Shown here piece after piece: positions 22,658 to 24,024 of a stretch of 24,024 bases of DNA (positions within the stretch are counted from its first letter, which is position 1; every line of letters begins with the position of its first letter). The stretch spans positions 1 through 24,024 of the IMG/VR virus record IMGVR_UViG_3300027969_000418; one strand, 5' to 3'. Position numbers and translations under genes: made by a program. Origin of the DNA: a virus. The notes below the pieces were generated by a model. It did no database searches, was not told the DNA's origin, and saw only the letters and a list, made by a program, of their open reading frames with translations.

Positions 22658-24024
22658 ATGCAATTATTTGGTTTTGAAATCAAAAGAAAAAATGAAGAAC
22701 CTATTGAATCCTTTGCTCCAGAGATAAAGGACGATGGCGCTGTTGTTGTTGCGGCTGGTGGTGCGTATGGCACATTTGTTGACCTTGATGGTACTGCAAG
22801 AACAGAATCTGAACTAGTTGCTAAGTACAGAGAAATTTCACTTCAACCAGAATTAGAAATGGCTATTGATGATATTGTCAATGAAGCTATTGATGCTGAT
22901 GCTGATGAAGTTGCAAACTTAAACACAGACAAGCTTGAATATGGTGATAAGGTAAAAGAACTTATTAGAGAAGAATTTGATAATGTGCTTGATCTATTTA
23001 ATTTTCAAAACGAAGCTTATGATATCTTTAAGAGATGGTATATTGATGGGCGTATGTACTATCATGTTATCATTGACGAGAAGAAACCAAGAGAAGGTAT
23101 AAAAGAACTTCGTTATCTAGACCCAAGAAAAATTCGTAAGGTAAGAGAAGTAAAGAGAAGACCAAAGGGAATCGTCACTGTATATGATACTCAGAAAGAA
23201 TATTTTGTGTACAATGATAGAAGTTTTCTTCCAGCTGGTGCTAATGCTGGACTAGCATTAGACACAAACACATCTGGATTGAAGATTGCTTCTGATGCTA
23301 TCCTTCATGTTACTTCTGGTATAACTGATTCAAATAATAAACTTGTTTATTCTTATCTACAAAAAGCAATTAAGCCACTCAATCAGTTGAGATCACTTGA
23401 GGATGCGACAGTTATCTATCGTATTTCTCGTGCGCCTGAAAGAAGAATTTTCTATATTGACGTTGGTAATCTTCCAAAGATTAAAGCAGAACAATACTTG
23501 AGAGACATGATGGTTCGTCATAAGAACCGTCTTGTATATGATGCTGCTACTGGTGAAGTGCGTGATGATCGTAAGTATATGACTATGCTTGAAGATTATT
23601 GGCTACCTCGTCGTGAAGGCAATCGTGGTACTGAAATTACCACGCTTCCAGCTGGTCAAAATCTTGGCGAATTGTCGGATGTTAATTACTTTCAGAACAA
23701 GTTATTCCAAGCATTGAATGTTCCTATGTCAAGATTGAATCCTGGTCAGTCTGGTTTTAATCTTGGTCGTTCTGCAGAAATTTCTAGAGATGAAGTTAAG
23801 TTCACCAAGTTTGTTGGTAGGCTTCGTAGACGTTTCTCTCAGTTGTTAATGAAGACACTCCAAAAACAATTGATATTGAAGGGCATTGTTGCAGAAACAG
23901 ATTGGCCTGAGATTGAAAATCAAATATTTGTTGAGTTTAAAATTGACAATCACTTTGAAGAATTTAAAGACGCAGAGATTCTTTCAAACAGACTTAATAC
24001 TCTTAATATGATTGCTCCATTTGT
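22658..24024 (+). CDS. gp20: Portal protein gp20 (3' end outside window)
   Basis: The frame opens at ATG 22658 after an AAGGA ribosome-binding site and stays open to the window end, giving 455 complete codons of a protein that is 524 residues in T4. Recognisable portal features: 'YREISLQPELEMAIDDIVNEAI' near residue 55, 'GDKVKELIREEFDNVLDLFNF', 'DIFKRWYIDGRMYYHVIID', 'LRYLDPRKIRKVREV', 'RRIFYIDVGNLPKIKAEQYL', 'EDYWLPRREGNRGTEITTLP' and 'LNVPMSRLNPGQSGFNLGR'. Portal dodecamers occupy one head vertex, start head assembly and hold the terminase motor and then the neck. It is preceded by its own late promoter, embedded in a hairpin. Confidence 0.95.
   Translation, partial: MQLFGFEIKRKNEEPIESFAPEIKDDGAVVVAAGGAYGTFVDLDGTARTESELVAKYREISLQPELEMAIDDIVNEAIDADADEVANLNTDKLEYGDKVKELIREEFDNVLDLFNFQNEAYDIFKRWYIDGRMYYHVIIDEKKPREGIKELRYLDPRKIRKVREVKRRPKGIVTVYDTQKEYFVYNDRSFLPAGANAGLALDTNTSGLKIASDAILHVTSGITDSNNKLVYSYLQKAIKPLNQLRSLEDATVIYRISRAPERRIFYIDVGNLPKIKAEQYLRDMMVRHKNRLVYDAATGEVRDDRKYMTMLEDYWLPRREGNRGTEITTLPAGQNLGELSDVNYFQNKLFQALNVPMSRLNPGQSGFNLGRSAEISRDEVKFTKFVGRLRRRFSQLLMKTLQKQLILKGIVAETDWPEIENQIFVEFKIDNHFEEFKDAEILSNRLNTLNMIAPF

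Noticed and set aside
1-24024. Diversity-generating retroelement acting on the collar tip genes
   Set aside because: No reverse transcriptase gene and no template-like near-copy of a collar 3' end was seen in the window.
1-24024. tRNA genes, integrase, attachment sites or insertion sequences
   Set aside because: No cloverleaf-like segment, recombinase or terminal repeats of a mobile element were recognised; gaps between genes are at most about 67 bases.

Overview
This window is a piece of a T4-like contractile-tailed phage genome. It is strongly AT-rich, all genes lie on the + strand, and most are separated by a few bases or overlap by 1-17 bases. The identification rests on an unbroken T4-type morphogenesis order in the right half: neck gp13, neck gp14, tail-sheath stabiliser gp15, small terminase gp16, large terminase gp17, tail sheath gp18, tail tube gp19 and portal gp20 (cut by the window end). 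The fibre architecture (collagen-like stalks with typical C-terminal caps) resembles aquatic T4-like phages, but no gene here fixes the host. There are no tRNAs, photosynthesis genes, integrase or transposase.

Left half (1-12902): adhesion and tail-tip genes arranged as repeated cassettes. Each cassette is a collagen-like stalk gene followed by a tip-type gene: (i) truncated stalk + HxH/collar protein (1-1517); (ii) stalk + tail-assembly-chaperone-like protein + HxH/collar protein (1547-4375); (iii) a very long repeat stalk + glycine-rich protein (4406-6998), the latter with no ATG at its apparent start; (iv) stalk + HxH/collar protein (7043-9673). A GH19-type muralytic enzyme overlaps a PAAR spike-tip gene (9684-10672), followed by a large collagen-like fibre with a C1q-like head (10686-12902) and a small unknown protein.

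Right half (13209-24024): the neck-terminase-tail-portal block, interrupted between gp13 and gp14 by two cargo genes. One is a small SpoT/MESH1-type HD hydrolase (predicted (p)ppGpp hydrolase) with its metal-binding and catalytic residues intact. The other is a 579-residue protein with about ten 24-27-residue helical repeats.

Regulation: seven copies of an ATAAATA element match or nearly match the T4 late promoter (TATAAATA). They lie 18-46 bases before start codons and divide the window into late transcription units. Three perfect TATAAATA copies precede gp14, gp18 and gp20; CATAAATA or GATAAATA variants precede three fibre cassettes and gp13. Four of the seven contain the stop codon of the gene upstream. 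The gp20 copy is built into a perfect 11-bp inverted repeat that looks like a terminator for the gp19 transcript.

The most interesting items are the alarmone-hydrolase/repeat-protein cargo pair inside the neck operon, the cassette organisation of stalk and tip genes with exactly five HxH motifs in each collar protein, the apparent AUU start at 6105, and the combined terminator/late promoter before gp20.
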